A stretch of DNA of 64,000 nt from Turnera subulata (Eukaryota > Streptophyta > Magnoliopsida > Malpighiales > Passifloraceae): positions 46,068 through 110,067 of the forward strand of contig JAKUCV010005580.1 in the NCBI GenBank assembly GCA_028386065.3, given 5' to 3'. Numbering within the stretch: position 1 is the stretch's first letter; every line of letters begins with the position of its first letter. A model generated the notes under the pieces. It searched no databases and was not told where the DNA came from. It was given only the letters and a program-made list of their open reading frames with translations. Positions 1 to 11,008 of this stretch are shown here, one piece after another. The position numbers and the translations under genes are program-made.

Positions 1-1479
1 ACACTACTTGTGTGGCTAATCCAGTCCTTGAAGAGACTCTCTTGAAGATTCCACTATCTGCGTTAAGCTTCCGGGTGCTTAACAAACCGTTTACAACCTA
101 GGAGTTCTAGTCACAAGAATCCTAAACCTGAGAGTTCAAGTCACATGAACCTCAATACTCTTGCTTGAAGATACCTCACTTCAAGACTTCTCACATAAGA
201 AGATATACCCTCTTCCTATGAATCTCAACAAGGGAACTAACCTCCCTTAAGGTGTATGAATATACAATTCAATCACTCAAACAAAAAACTCTCTCAAAGA
301 GCAGATATGAGTGTACAAGTAAAGCTCTAAAAGGCAACTCTCAAATCCTCAATAGCATATTGGCTCAATTAAAATTTTGATGAATGTATGGAATGAATGC
401 TTGAATGTTGAGAGTTGATTCATTGTGAATCAGAGCTGAAAATGCTTAATTTGTAGCTCTGAAAAGTCATGGAGCCGTTTGAAATCCACCCAAGAAAAAG
501 CTTTAAACAAAACATAGTGGGTATTAAAAATTGTCAGCAAAAACGGCCATAACATCGATGTTTAAAGGCTCAACATCGATGTTTTGTCCAGTAAATTTGA
601 ATTTTTGGACTAACGGTAACTAAAACATCGATGTTCTCAAACCCAACATCGATGTTATTTTGATTCTGTGAAAATGAGATGAAAACTGATTCTTGGAGAA
701 CATCGATGTTTAATTCACAACATCGATGTTATTTTTCTTCTGTGAAAAACGATTAAAGCTGACCATTAAAGAACATCGATGTTATGAAATCCAACATCGA
801 TGTTTTGCTTATGTAAAGGATTTTTTTTTCAAGTGCAACGGTCATGAGAACATCGATGTTTAGGATGCCAACATCGATGTTATTTGCCTACTGCCAATTT
901 TTGAAAAATTCTTTGAAGGCAGGAACATCGATGTTTAGAAGGCAACATCGATGTTATTTTGGCTCGGCAAAAACAAATTGAAACTGACCAATATGGAACA
1001 TCGATGTTACAAATGGGAACATCGATGTTATGACTAATTTTAAAAGCAGCGGTCACTAGAACATCGATGTTTAGGATTCCAACATCGATGTTTTTAGCCT
1101 ACTGACTGTTTTGGAAATTTGTTGGAAGGCAGAACATCGATGTTTTAAAACATAACATCGATGTTATTGACACGGAAAAACAGTTTGATGTTTGAAATAT
1201 GTTTATGTGATGCATGAGCAAATTTTATCTTATTTTGAGCCAATATCCTAGAAGAGTTGAGTGTTATACCTTGTACAATTTATGAATCTAACTCTTCTTT
1301 CTTGGCTCTTCAATTCTTGTGCTAATTCACTTTCATCCTTTGCTTTTGAGTGGTTTCTTTTGCTTGAGGATTGGTTTGACTTCATTTCTTTTTGCTTCAT
1401 TCTTTTTCCTTCATCTTTGTCATGATCTGGAATTGGTTTGTCAATTATCAAAACCTGTAATGAACCATGAGTTCTAACA
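1..1479 (-). repeat. 3' LTR (window-truncated) of SIRE-like element
   Basis: This stretch matches 3579-5128 almost base for base and ends in GTTCTAACA, the inverted partner of the TGTTAGAAC start of the other LTR. It lacks one 74-bp unit of the palindrome array found in the right LTR. Its first roughly 125 bp lie outside the window. Confidence 0.85.
551..1165. repeat. Phased AACATCGATGTT palindrome array, 9 pairs
   Basis: The 12-bp perfect palindrome starts at 551, 572, 624, 645, 699, 719, 772, 793, 849, 870, 924, 944, 997, 1018, 1060, 1081, 1133 and 1154. All 18 copies are exact. Within a pair the start-to-start distance is 20 or 21 bp; successive pairs lie 73-77 bp apart, with one 63-bp step. 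Loops (8-9 nt) and inter-pair spacers vary. Because the motif is self-complementary, each pair could also form a 12-bp stem with an 8-9-nt loop in RNA. Confidence 0.95.
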
Positions 1480-1480
1480 A

Positions 1481-1493
1481 TTTCTCCCTTTTT
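1481..1493 (-). other. Polypurine tract of SIRE-like element
   Basis: On the minus strand a purine run (AAAAAGGGAGAAA) abuts the 3' LTR. This is where plus-strand DNA synthesis is primed in LTR elements, and it confirms the minus orientation. Confidence 0.75.
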
Positions 1494-2073
1494 GATATTG
1501 ACAAACAACTAGAAGTATATGCCAATATTAATAACAATAATTCCCCCTATTTGTTTCAAATAATGATTCCCCCTATCTTGATGCATATACATATACTTCT
1601 TCTTATCTTTCCCCTTTTGGCGTTAGCAAAAAGAAATGATGATGCATATATTTATTCTTCCCCCTTAAGGTATGACTTATAATTCCCCCTAAGTTCATGC
1701 ATGTGACAAAGTATTTTATGGAAAACAAAGCATAAAGGATAACGAGGATAAGGGTTTAGAAAGATGGTTCCTATTTTGCTTCAATCTGAATTGATCAAAC
1801 ATCGATGTGTATGATAACAACATTGATGTTGTTGGTTCCACCAGATTTTTGTTCCCCCTGTCTTTTTGCCTTAGTTAGGGGTACCGAACATCGATTTTCT
1901 GTCACCTCTTGGTCCGATTTTGCACTATCACTCAGTCTTGCACTTCCTTCGAAATCGAACAAGTGTGGCCACTTTCAAGAATTTGGATGCTTCTTTGGTC
2001 ATTTGCTTGGAGCATCCGCTATCAAGGTACCAAAGTACACTTGATACCTTCAAGCATACCTGCAAAACATTAA

Positions 2074-3396
2074 TCAAAGGGATTTTGGTACCCAAATCTT
2101 TTTGGGTCCTTGATGGTTAGAAACATGCCGAATATAGACCTTATCTTGTGCCCAATGTCTATGCCTAGTAAAACATACCGGGGCAATGTGACCTATTCTG
2201 TTACAATAGTGGCAAATGACATTTGGATTGTGCATCCTTCTAGGTTGATAGTAATTACCATTTTGATTATTTCTATGCATTCTAGTAGACTTGTTTTCCT
2301 TAGGTATAACCCTGTTTTCCCTAGGTTGAGCTATGTGTGTCCTAGGTTTAGTGTAATGAGATTCTTCATTCCTACCATTGTAGGCATACATTTTAGCATA
2401 ATGAGATTTTCCACTATTTGCATTTGATCTTGCATTTTGAGCATGTGACCTACTATGATGAGTATATGATCTTGTGTCATGAGCATGTGATCTAGTATGA
2501 TGAGTAGAAGATGAAACGCCATGTTTATGTGTCTTAGCATTAAGCACAGTAGGTTTGACATCATTTGACACATTAGATGCACCTAATCCTTCTTTCTGTG
2601 TTTGACTTCTTTGTTGTCCTAAGAGAAGATTAAGACCATCTGTGCCATTTGTAAATTTCTCTAATGTTTTCTTCAAATCATCAACTTGATACTTAAGAGA
2701 TTCATTCTCTTTTCCTAATTAAACACAAGCACATACATTTAAGGATATCTTCTCATTAAGTTCATTGCAAGACATATTAAGAGCATGCTTTTCTTTTTCA
2801 AGCTTATCAATTTTACTTGATAACTCATCCTTATCATTTGATAATTTCTCATTATCCTTTTCTAAGGTTGTAATTTGTTTCTTTAAGTTCTTATTGACCT
2901 TACAAACTGAAATGAATTTACTATATACTTCACTAAATGCATTTTGTAGCTCTTCAAATGTATAATCATCACTCGAATAGGAAGTACTTACCTCTTCCGG
3001 AGATTCTTCCTTTGCCATGAAACAAACGTTGACAGTCTCAACTTGCTTGTTGTCGGTTTCCTCATAGATGATTCCCAGCATTTCCCACATCTCCTTGGCT
3101 GTTGCGCAGCGCGAGATTATTTGATAGTCATTCGGATTGACCGCACATTGGAGCATGTGTATTGCCTTGGAGTGGTTTTCGATTCTCTGGATGTCTTCTT
3201 CGTTGTACCCCGCTTCCGTCCTTGTTGGAGCTTGAACACCAATCTTTATCACTAGCCAGGCTGCGAAATTATTGGCTTGGATGAAAATTCTCATCCTTTC
3301 CTTCCAATATGCGTAATTTGTCCCGTCAAAGAACGGTGCACGGGTAGTGGATTGTCCTTCAGCGATTCCTGCATACAAATAACATGAAGAAGCCAT
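2074..3396 (-). pseudogene. gag: Copia gag (SIRE-like), internally deleted
   Basis: This would encode the capsid/nucleocapsid protein that packages element RNA. Reading starts at an ATG at 3396 (MASSCYLYAG). The N-terminal gag domain is visible (FFDGTNYAYWKERM, then a CATAKEMWEML-type stretch), but the text jumps from there straight to a coiled-coil region rich in K, E and L, so the core of the UBN2-type domain is missing. An in-frame TAA near 2719 splits the frame; the same frame continues at 2676 with a His/Ser/Arg-rich linker and a zinc knuckle CHYCNRIGHIAPVCF (CX2CX4HX4C). It ends just after GPKKIWVP, where an intact element would continue into protease. The deletion and stop mean it is probably non-functional. 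Confidence 0.8.
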
Positions 3397-3436
3397 AGAA
3401 AATTTCTCTCAAACGGTTAAGTCTTTCAGAGAGTTA

Positions 3437-3450
3437 GGCTCCGCTACCAA
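3437..3450 (-). other. Primer-binding site, variant TTGGTAGCGGAGCC
   Basis: It lies 1 bp inside the 5' LTR on the minus strand. It resembles the usual plant initiator-Met site TGGTATCAGAGC but reads TGGTAGCGGAGC. Close variants recur in other copia elements here (19530, 23129-23145, 60123-60134). Confidence 0.7.
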
Positions 3451-3451
3451 C

Positions 3452-5128
3452 TGTTAGAACAATAGCCCTACGCTAGAGGGGGCAAATAGCGTTTATCGAA
3501 TTAAAATGAAGTAAGCAGAAAATAAGTGCGGAATTGAAACAAATGAAGGACATAAGCAATTTATCCTGGTTCACACACACACTACTTGTGTGGCTAATCC
3601 AGTCCTTGAAGAGACTCTCTTGAAGATTCCACTATCTACGTTAAGCTTCCGGGTGCTTAACAAACTGTTTACAACCTAGGAGTTCTAGTCACAAGAATCC
3701 TAAACCTGAGAGTTCAAGTCACATGAACCTCAATAGTCTTGCTTGAAGATACCTCACTTCAAGACTTCTCACATAAGAAGATATACCCTCTTCCTATGAA
3801 TCTCAACAAGGGAACTAACCTCCCTTAAGGTGTATGAATATAAAATTCAATCACTCAAACAAAGAACTCTCTCAAAGAGCAGATATAAGTATACAAGTAA
3901 AGCTCTAAAAGGCAACTCTCAAATCCTCAATAGGATATTGGCTCAATTAAGATTTTGATGAATGTATTGAATGAATGCTTGAATGTTGAGAGTTGATTCA
4001 TTGTGAATCAGAGCTGAAAATGCTTAATTTGTAGCTCTGAAAAGTCATGGAGCCGTTTGAAATCCACCCAAGAAAAAGCTTTAAACAAAACATAGTGGGT
4101 GTTAAAAGTTGTCAGCAATAACGGCCATAACATCGATGTTTAAAGGCTCAACATCGATGTTTTGTCCAGTAAATTTGAATTTTTGGACTAACGGTAACTA
4201 AAACATCGATGTTCTCAAACCCAACATCGATGTTATTTTGATTCTGTGTAAAACCCATTAAATCATCATGTGAGGAACATCGATGTTTTATAACCCAACA
4301 TCAATGTTATTTTGCTTCTGTGAAAATGAGATGAAAACTGATTCTTGAAGAACATCGATGTTTAATTCACAACATCGATGTTATTTTGCTTCTGTGAAAA
4401 ACGATTAAAGCTGACCATTGAAGAACATCGATGTTATGAAATCCAACATCGATGTTTTGCTTATGTAAAGGATATTTTCAAATGCAACGGTCATGAGAAC
4501 ATCGATGTTTAGGATGCCAACATCGATGTTATTTGCCTACTGCCAATTTTTGGAAAATTCTTTGAAGGCAGGAACATCGATGTTTAGAAGACAACATCAA
4601 TGTTATTTTGGCTCGGCAAAAACAAATTGAAACTGACCAATATGGAACATCGATGTTACAAATGGGAACATCGATGTTATGACTAATTTTAAAAGCAACG
4701 GTCACTAGAACATCGATGTTTAGGATTCCAACATCGATGTTATTTGCCTACTGCCTGTTTTGGAAATTTGTTGGAAGGCAGAACATCGATGTTTTAAAAC
4801 ATAACATCGATGTTATTGACACAGAAAAACAGTTTGATGTTTGAAATATGTTTATGTGATGCATGAGCAAATTTTATCTTATTTTGAGCCAATGTCCTAG
4901 AAGAGTTGAGTGTTATACCTTGTACAATTTATGAATCTAACTCTTCTTTCTTGGCTCTTCAATTCTTGTGCTCATTCACTTTCATCCTTTGCTCTTGAGT
5001 GGTTTCTTTTACTTGAGGATTGGTTTGACTTCATTTCTTTTTGCTTCATTCTTTTTCCTTCATCTTTGTCATGATCTGGAATTGGTTTGTCAATTATCAA
5101 AACCTGTAATGAATCATGAGTTCTAACA
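3452..5128 (-). repeat. 5' LTR of SIRE-like element (1,677 bp)
   Basis: Bounded by TGTTAGAAC and GTTCTAACA, with the primer-binding site immediately to its left. It is highly similar to 1-1479 but carries one extra palindrome-array unit (around 4276-4308). A related, more divergent copy begins at 63803. Confidence 0.9.
4129..4814. repeat. Phased AACATCGATGTT palindrome array, 10 pairs
   Basis: Motif starts: 4129, 4150, 4202, 4223, 4276, 4297, 4351, 4371, 4424, 4445, 4498, 4519, 4573, 4593, 4646, 4667, 4709, 4730, 4782 and 4803. Eighteen copies are exact; those at 4297 and 4593 read AACATCAATGTT, a CpG-to-CpA change. Pairs are spaced 20-21 bp and units 73-75 bp (one of 63 bp), as in the other LTR. 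Confidence 0.95.
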
Positions 5129-5517
5129 GGCTCGGCCGGTTGAACCTGGTTAACTGCGACCCGGCTAGTTCCCTTGGTCAAAATTTCCTTTGTACTTTTC
5201 TTATTGAACCGGGTTTAACCTCTTTTAGCCTGGAAAACCATGACCCGGTGGCCCGACCGGGTCAACTTCCAGCCTTAGTTTAATAACATTGATCCTACCA
5301 TGTAATATTTTACCAAACCAAAGTGCCTATGTACGTGCCCGGTTAATTATAGATAATGCCATAGAAAAATGATTTTGAGATATTCCACTGAAAGAAGACA
5401 AAGGATAGACGGGGTATATGGTCTTGAAAGTTGACATGAGCAAAGCGAGTAGGACGGAGTTTTTTTTAGGAAAATACATGCTTCACTTGGGTTTTAGTCC
5501 TTGAGTAGCACTTGTAA
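5129..5517. other. No gene recognised
   Basis: The 3' flank of the SIRE-like element. It contains several CCGG-rich words such as ACCCGG and GACCGGGTC, but no coding region or repeat boundary I can support. Confidence 0.5.
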
Positions 5518-6573
5518 TGCGTTGTGTATCTATTGTTTCGTACTCTATTCTTATTAATGGTGCTCCCTCTACTTGTTTCTACCCTACGCGGGGGCTGTGA
5601 CAGGGAGATCTACTTTCGCCTTACCTCTTACTACTACTATGTGGAGAAACCTTTTCAGCTATGTTAACGGAAGCTGAAATGCACGATCCATGGCATCCAG
5701 ATAGTCAGGAATGCCTTTGTTAATTCTCACCTCTTTTTTGCAGATGATAGCCTCAATTTTCTCTACAGCTTCAAATCCAGAGATGGAGCCATAGCCTGCA
5801 ATTATTGCAATATGAGAATGCCCCAGAGAATTAATTTCGTCAAATCATTGCAATTACAGGAATTGGGTGCTCACTTTCTGGCAATCTCATGAGTTGGAAA
5901 TGGTGGAAAAAGGTTGATGCTATTGTGGGGATCACAGTATGCCCAAAACATGATCCAACTACAACAAAAGGACCTATCTCCCTCGTACATTTTTTATATG
6001 TCCTCCAGAGTTCTTCTTGAGTACAAAGCTGCAAATGAAAAAGCAACAAATCCCTTCCCTAATCCACCATCCACAAGGCGTAACCTGATCCGGACTTTCC
6101 CTCCCACGAATTGTTATAAACTCAATGTGGATGCTGGCATCTTCAATGACTCGACTAGTGGACTTGGTGCGGTTATTCATAATTCCACTAGTGATGTTTT
6201 GGCAATGGCCTATACTAAATGGGTGCGCAGTTATCCTTGAAATTGCTGAAGCGAAAGCGTTGCTTTATGGCCTCCAAACTGTCACAACCCTTGGTTTTAA
6301 GGATGTATATGTTGAGTTGGACTGCCAACAAGTTGTTGCCGAACTGACCTCCTTCCGTCCTGCCGTGTCTATTCTAAGTTGGTCCTGGCTGATGTTCCTT
6401 TCCTACCTCTTAATATGCATAATGTGCCTTTTTCTCATGTCAAATAGCAATGTAATAAGTTAGGCTCATATTATAGCCCAATTTGCAAAGAACTTTGTTG
6501 ATGAAACAGTACTTCTAGAGAACTTTCCCAACTCCATCAAGCCGATAGCTCCAACTAATGTAACTTCACATTG
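5518..6573 (+). pseudogene. LINE-1-type ORF2 remnant: RT core and RNase H
   Basis: Frames scattered across this stretch give typical plant L1 ORF2 pieces. They include a palm segment ending QGDLLSPYL followed by a CGETFSA stretch (about 5590-5660), the catalytic FADD motif (about 5748), and after a large internal loss a C-terminal RNase H domain (LNVDAGIFNDSTSGLGAVIH at about 6122-6185). A frameshift near 6225 leads to EIAEAKALLYGL and VELDCQQVVAEL. The RNase H tail (CNKLAH..AQFAK) ends about 6573, and a short A-rich stretch follows near 6605-6622. In a live element this protein nicks the target and reverse-transcribes the RNA. Stops and frameshifts make this copy dead. Confidence 0.75.
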
Positions 6574-7977
6574 ATCCTCTCTAATGCAAGTCTGCTTCGT
6601 TTCTCAAATAAAAAATAAATTATGAAACGCGGACACCAAGAGATAGCCAACGAGTTATCCAAGAAGTTTAGGAAAAGATAGACATCAACTAAAGAGATAA
6701 CAACCTAAGATGATGTTTATTAGTTTCATCTTTTGAAAAAGTCTTGGGGTAGATGACACATGTGGCTCCGTACTCTTTAATTATCCTTTATTAAAAGACT
6801 ACTCTTATATGTCCATACTTTTATGTCGTCCTTTTATGGGATACCAGTTAGCCCAACAACTAATGTCTGTTGACTGGCTCGGAGGTGTATGACACATTCT
6901 TCCTTATTTCGGGACGTGGTATTGCGTGAGGCGGGTAGCAGTGTCCACTGTACATGGTGAGTACCGGTTCCAAAATTTCCTAAAAACCCAAAATTCCTTG
7001 GATCTTCAAATCATGTTTTTGTTTCCTAAAATTGTATTTTTGCATTGCCTTCAAGAAAGAGTGTGGCTAGTTTAAATCCCTGATCGAGAAGCACACCACC
7101 CTCCTCTGCCAAGCTACCCATGTCAACTCCGACCTTAAGAACTCCATCAGCGATGTCTCATGATTGCTGGGATGAGTACCTCGGCCTTCCCCATCGCAAC
7201 CAACGAGCCCCTTGTTGTTGAATCTTTTTATAAAACATATATCTAAAAGGGAAGAGGAAGAGTGTTTGTGTTGTAACAGGATTATCTCAAAGCATAACTC
7301 AGGTATATCGGATATATGTTTTACAAAAAGATTCAACAATAGTGTTATCAAGCTTTTAGATATGATCTTGAGGGACCAAGTGTGTGAGATATGCCAACAA
7401 CAAACTATTGTGCCATATGCAATACTTTGTAAGATATGCCCAACATATTGAACCATACATAATGGTCTGAGAAATGCCAAAAATTCCATATAACCAAGCA
7501 AGAAATGCCAATAACTCCATAACCAAAAATAACATTGTACTGTGCCATATACAAATACTCTATGCCAAAAACCCCATGAAAAAAATGATAACATAGATTG
7601 TGGTTACTATGTTGTTAATAAATACCAGCAATAAGAAGTTCCTGAAATGCATGCCAACAACATACGCATAAAGTTATGCCCATCACCTATAGAGTGTGAG
7701 AAATGCTGAAGCCATGTCAGATCTCTTGCAAAGAATTGATAAAGAAAAATGCAATAGGTTTGCAAGACAAATATTATGCATGTCTACAACATTAAAATTA
7801 AGGAGGAGGGTTAGAAATAATGATTTTTGTTATGAGAAAAGAATTGAAAGTTAGGTTTATCATAAGATAAGAGTTGATAGAGGTTATAATAAACGTTATG
7901 ACGATTATATTGTATTAGAGAGTTATGAGCTCTATCAATAGGTTATATTTCATTGTACGTTTAATGTGTAGCAAGGT
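6574..7977. other. No gene recognised; one foldback
   Basis: Apart from the probable LINE 3' end (to about 6622) and the imperfect hairpin at 7214-7340, I recognise neither genes nor element boundaries here. Open frames within the foldback exist on both strands only because the sequence is self-complementary. Confidence 0.5.
7214..7340. repeat. Imperfect inverted repeat (about 30-bp arms)
   Basis: The left arm (7214-7244, GTTGTTGAATCTTTTTATAA and onward) pairs with the right arm (7310-7339) with few mismatches across a loop of about 65 bp. It could be a small MITE remnant or a transcribed hairpin; neither is shown. Confidence 0.6.
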
Positions 7978-9802
7978 TGTTGTTAGGGCTGGAACCAAAG
8001 GGTGTGAGTACCCGACCCAAAATTCATCGGGCTTACTCACCACCTTCTTCTTAGCTGTCATCCACATCTTTGGAGTCACCACCCGAATTTTATTTTAGGG
8101 CAAAATTCATGGAAAAACCTTCCTTAGGCAACCAATGACTCCTTAAGGCAACTGATAAGTGAACCAAAGATATGGACCCAGGGATTTGTCACGAAAGGGA
8201 AGGTGTTAGGCACCCATCCATGTTGGGCCGAGATCATGTGCAATTAAGGATTGGTATATGCCATATGCACAACAACACAAATAACAAAATAAAAACAGAA
8301 TTCAAGGATCAAAACAGGAGAATAAAATAAAATTGAGCTTGCGTTTCCACCACTAGAAACTGCCTACGTACCAGCTGATAATGGGTTCAAAGCTGACGTA
8401 GTTCTTACATGCATCATACGAAGATCACAGCTTCATCATATCAAGTCACAGCAACAACAAAAAAAGAGAGTGAGAATGGATTACCTTTTTATGCCCTCCC
8501 CTAGCTCCTACTTGCTAACCACTTCTTAGCAGAATTGTGACTTACATTCAAGCTGGAATTCGAGGCAGAAAGTGGACGAACCGGTGTCTGGTGTCAACAG
8601 CAAACTTGTAACTCTTCCTCTTTGCTTTCCAGGAATTCCAAAAATGCAGGAAACCGATGCCTACTGCTCCAGATATGGTGATTCTTCCGAGACAGTCGGC
8701 ATAGGAATTTTTTACTCGGGTTCCTCCTTCCTTCTCTTCAAGCTTGCTCCAATCTGCCTTCTTCTTCTCCTTCTCTTGCTACTGCCATACTACTACTCCT
8801 CTCCATGAACTTTCTCCAGAATTTCAACCTTTTCTAGGATTTTTAAGCTTGGAATTAGAGAATTATTCCAAGCACCTAAGCTTATGTGTGTATAGAGGGG
8901 TAAGTGAGAAATTGTGTCTAAATAAGGGTGAATGGGGGGTCCTATTTATAGTGTTTAGGTGGTCTTGACGTGGTATTGATCTAAGGGTCGGGATTGAGTC
9001 CCTAGATTCAATGGTAGATACCCAGAATCAAGAGAAAAGGAAAAATCTAGAAAACTGCCGAAACTGGGAGTGATGACCGCCCAGCCATGGCGGTCATGTT
9101 GTGGTGACCGCCATGTGCTGGTGGTCATCTCTTACGTCTGCCAGGTGCTGGCGGTCATATCTCGATGTCCGCGGGCACCTGTTTCCAAATTCGTTATTCC
9201 TTTTCAGTTTTGATCCTCATTATTCCGATCCAGCTTGATTCCGACGCCCTTCCATATCAGAATTTTGCCTGTTTTAAGCTCCAAAAAGGCCTCTAACTTG
9301 TAGCCTACCCTCACCCTTTTCCTATTTTTCCTTACTTTCTTCCCACTCCACTTAAAATACAATAAATACATAAAAACACAAAAGGAAAATAATTAAACCC
9401 AAATTTTGACGCAAATTAGGGTTAATAGGCTGTTAAACTTTGTGTTTTTAATGGGCTTTTAGTTGCTGGAGGATCCATATTTAATTAGCCGAGGATTTTA
9501 TTTAGTTTAGTACCCAAAATCATCTCAAAAAGGTCCAAAATTATCAAAAGGCTAAATATAATAAAATACCCATATTTTTATTAAATTCAGGCCTAAATAT
9601 ATTGAAATTAGAATTAAATCATCTCAATAATCCAAGCCAAATACACAAAAATCCAAAAATAATAAAAATATTAAGATTTCACTAAATTAAATTATAAACA
9701 TATTTGATCCTAGGATCAAATCATCTCATTAATTCACAGATAAAAATACAATTATAATCCAATTAAATGAAATATTAGTGGGTCAAATTTGGGGTGTTGA
9801 CA
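7978..9802. repeat. Probable solo LTR (1,825 bp)
   Basis: The stretch starts TGTTGTTAGGG and ends GGGGTGTTGACA, so it has TG...CA termini. It is flanked by AAGGT (7973-7977) and AAGGG (9803-9807), an imperfect 5-bp target duplication. It contains no coding region. Read on the minus strand it begins TGTCAACACCCC, a common plant LTR start, so the original element probably read on that strand. It could also be another TG...CA repeat; no second copy is present for comparison. Confidence 0.5.
9075..9156. repeat. Three phased GACCGCC-N7-GGCGGTC dyads
   Basis: Three 21-bp inverted repeats, each with 7-bp arms and a 7-bp centre, start at 9075 (perfect), 9106 (right arm GGTGGTC) and 9136 (left arm GTCTGCC). 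Their period is 30-31 bp, near three helical turns. They lie inside the probable solo LTR. Confidence 0.85.
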
Positions 9803-10074
9803 AAGGGTTATCAAAGGATGTGGCTCATGGTGGTCACAATGCAACCTGGTGTACTAGCTGTTATGAAGTATATGCTTTGATGTTATCCTGTTACAAAAAA
9901 ATACTCTCTCCTCTTTTTTAAGTTATATTTGTTTTAAATGTCAACAACACCCCTGTTGTGCCTCATATGGCAGTAGTTTGCGATCCTCTCCACAGCTTGT
10001 TCCCCAATGGTCTTGTCCTCCGCGCATAGCAGATGAGGCCAGGACTATTCCAAGGGAGTATGGGAAGGAAGAGT
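9803..10074. other. No gene recognised
   Basis: Short spacer between the probable solo LTR and the SINE. A run resembling a MITE end (ACTCTCTCCTC) occurs near 9902 but has no visible partner. Confidence 0.4.
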
Positions 10075-10236
10075 GGTGGGACTTAAACTACCTTCGACTA
10101 AATCCAGCTCGACTCGGGTGGCGCACCTAAGTAATGGTGGGTAAGTCTCCCAAATGAGATTTTATGCGTACACGAAGACTCGAACCCGAGACCTCGCTTA
10201 AGCGGAACAAGTCGCTTACCACTTGAACCAACCTCA
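10075..10236 (-). mobile_element. tRNA-derived SINE
   Basis: On the minus strand the sequence opens with GAGGTTGGTTCAAGTGGTAA (box A-like, 10215-10230). About 30 bp later comes GGGTTCGAGTC (box B-like, 10177-10187), the two internal RNA polymerase III promoter blocks of a tRNA. No acceptor stem closes around them, and the sequence runs on into a non-tRNA body, which is the layout of a plant SINE. The 3' end and target duplication are unclear. Confidence 0.65.
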
Positions 10237-10249
10237 ATTGGTTTCTCTA

Positions 10250-10520
10250 TCATGAATTCTTGTTGTAGAAACACAAGAGCATTGCGCAACCAAATGGACC
10301 ACAAACAAGATAGCCCAAGAAGCAACCATGCAACCTCAACGTGACAAGCTAGATTGAGATAAAAAACCACTACTCAAGCCCACCAAATAAGTTAACTGGA
10401 GCAATCTAAGATACACCCCACCAGTGACACAACATCCTCTTACACAATCTAGCTGCAACAGAACAATGCAAAAGAAAATGAGGGACAGACTTTGGGCAAC
10501 GACGGCATAATGGCTTATCT
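10250..10520 (-). pseudogene. LINE zinc-binding (zf-RVT) domain remnant
   Basis: On the minus strand, discontinuous frames give a CPLCRRCPKSVPHFLLHC-like stretch and, after about 70 residues, WSIWLRNALVFLQQE. This matches the cysteine/histidine module and following helix found downstream of the reverse transcriptase in plant L1 elements and their host-annotated relatives. Only this C-terminal fragment remains, and the SINE lies directly downstream. Stops break the frame. Confidence 0.5.
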
Positions 10521-10947
10521 TTTTTTTTATCCTATTTTTTATTGTTTGCTCATAACCTCCTTATCTTGCAAGTTTGCTATCCTTTGCACCTTGCATAGAA
10601 TGTTTCCTCTGGTTGTTCATACTAACATTTATTCATATGTGATAGTATTCTTACAAAACCTATTTCAATAATTTAGAGCGGTTTTGTTAAATAAAAAAAG
10701 TAATTTTGCTAAAATAATTGTTCACTTGACAACAGGCATAGTACTGTAGCATTTATAAAGTAATATCTACTTATTTTAAAATTATTTCTTACACTCAAAG
10801 TTTCATCATAATTGGGACGATTAGCGATTTGAGACATATAGAAATTTGAGTCCTATATTATAATCTTATGAAACCTATGTCTATAATTTAAGTCGATTTT
10901 GATAAATATAAAAACTATTTCTATTTTGCTAATATAATTATTAACGT

Positions 10948-11008
<61 letters not shown>

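Larger units (their letters stand above)
1..5128 (-). mobile_element. Ty1/copia LTR retrotransposon, SIRE-like, non-autonomous
   Basis: Two near-identical direct repeats (1-1479, cut by the window edge, and 3452-5128) flank a 1,972-bp interior. The LTRs start TGTTAGAAC and end GTTCTAACA. The interior has a primer-binding site beside the right LTR and a polypurine tract beside the left LTR, so the element reads on the minus strand. It encodes only a damaged gag. No protease, integrase or reverse transcriptase is present, so any mobility would have depended on proteins supplied in trans. The coiled-coil-rich gag with a single CCHC knuckle resembles the SIRE/Maximus lineage; that assignment is inference. 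The left target duplication lies outside the window. Confidence 0.85.

Noticed and set aside
551..1165. Regularly spaced short repeats resembling a CRISPR array
   Set aside because: The units are 12-bp palindromes in pairs with 8-9-nt and about 40-nt gaps, inside an LTR of a plant retrotransposon. There are no cas genes or leader.
7067..7594. 175-codon minus-strand open frame
   Set aside because: It spans the imperfect hairpin, and part of its translation mirrors the opposite strand. No protein family is recognised.
9899..9950. MITE end (ACTCTCTCCTC-like)
   Set aside because: No inverted partner or target duplication nearby; too short to support.
10170..10236. tRNA gene
   Set aside because: Only the A and B box-like blocks are present. 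No acceptor stem or anticodon arm closes around them, and the sequence continues into a SINE body.
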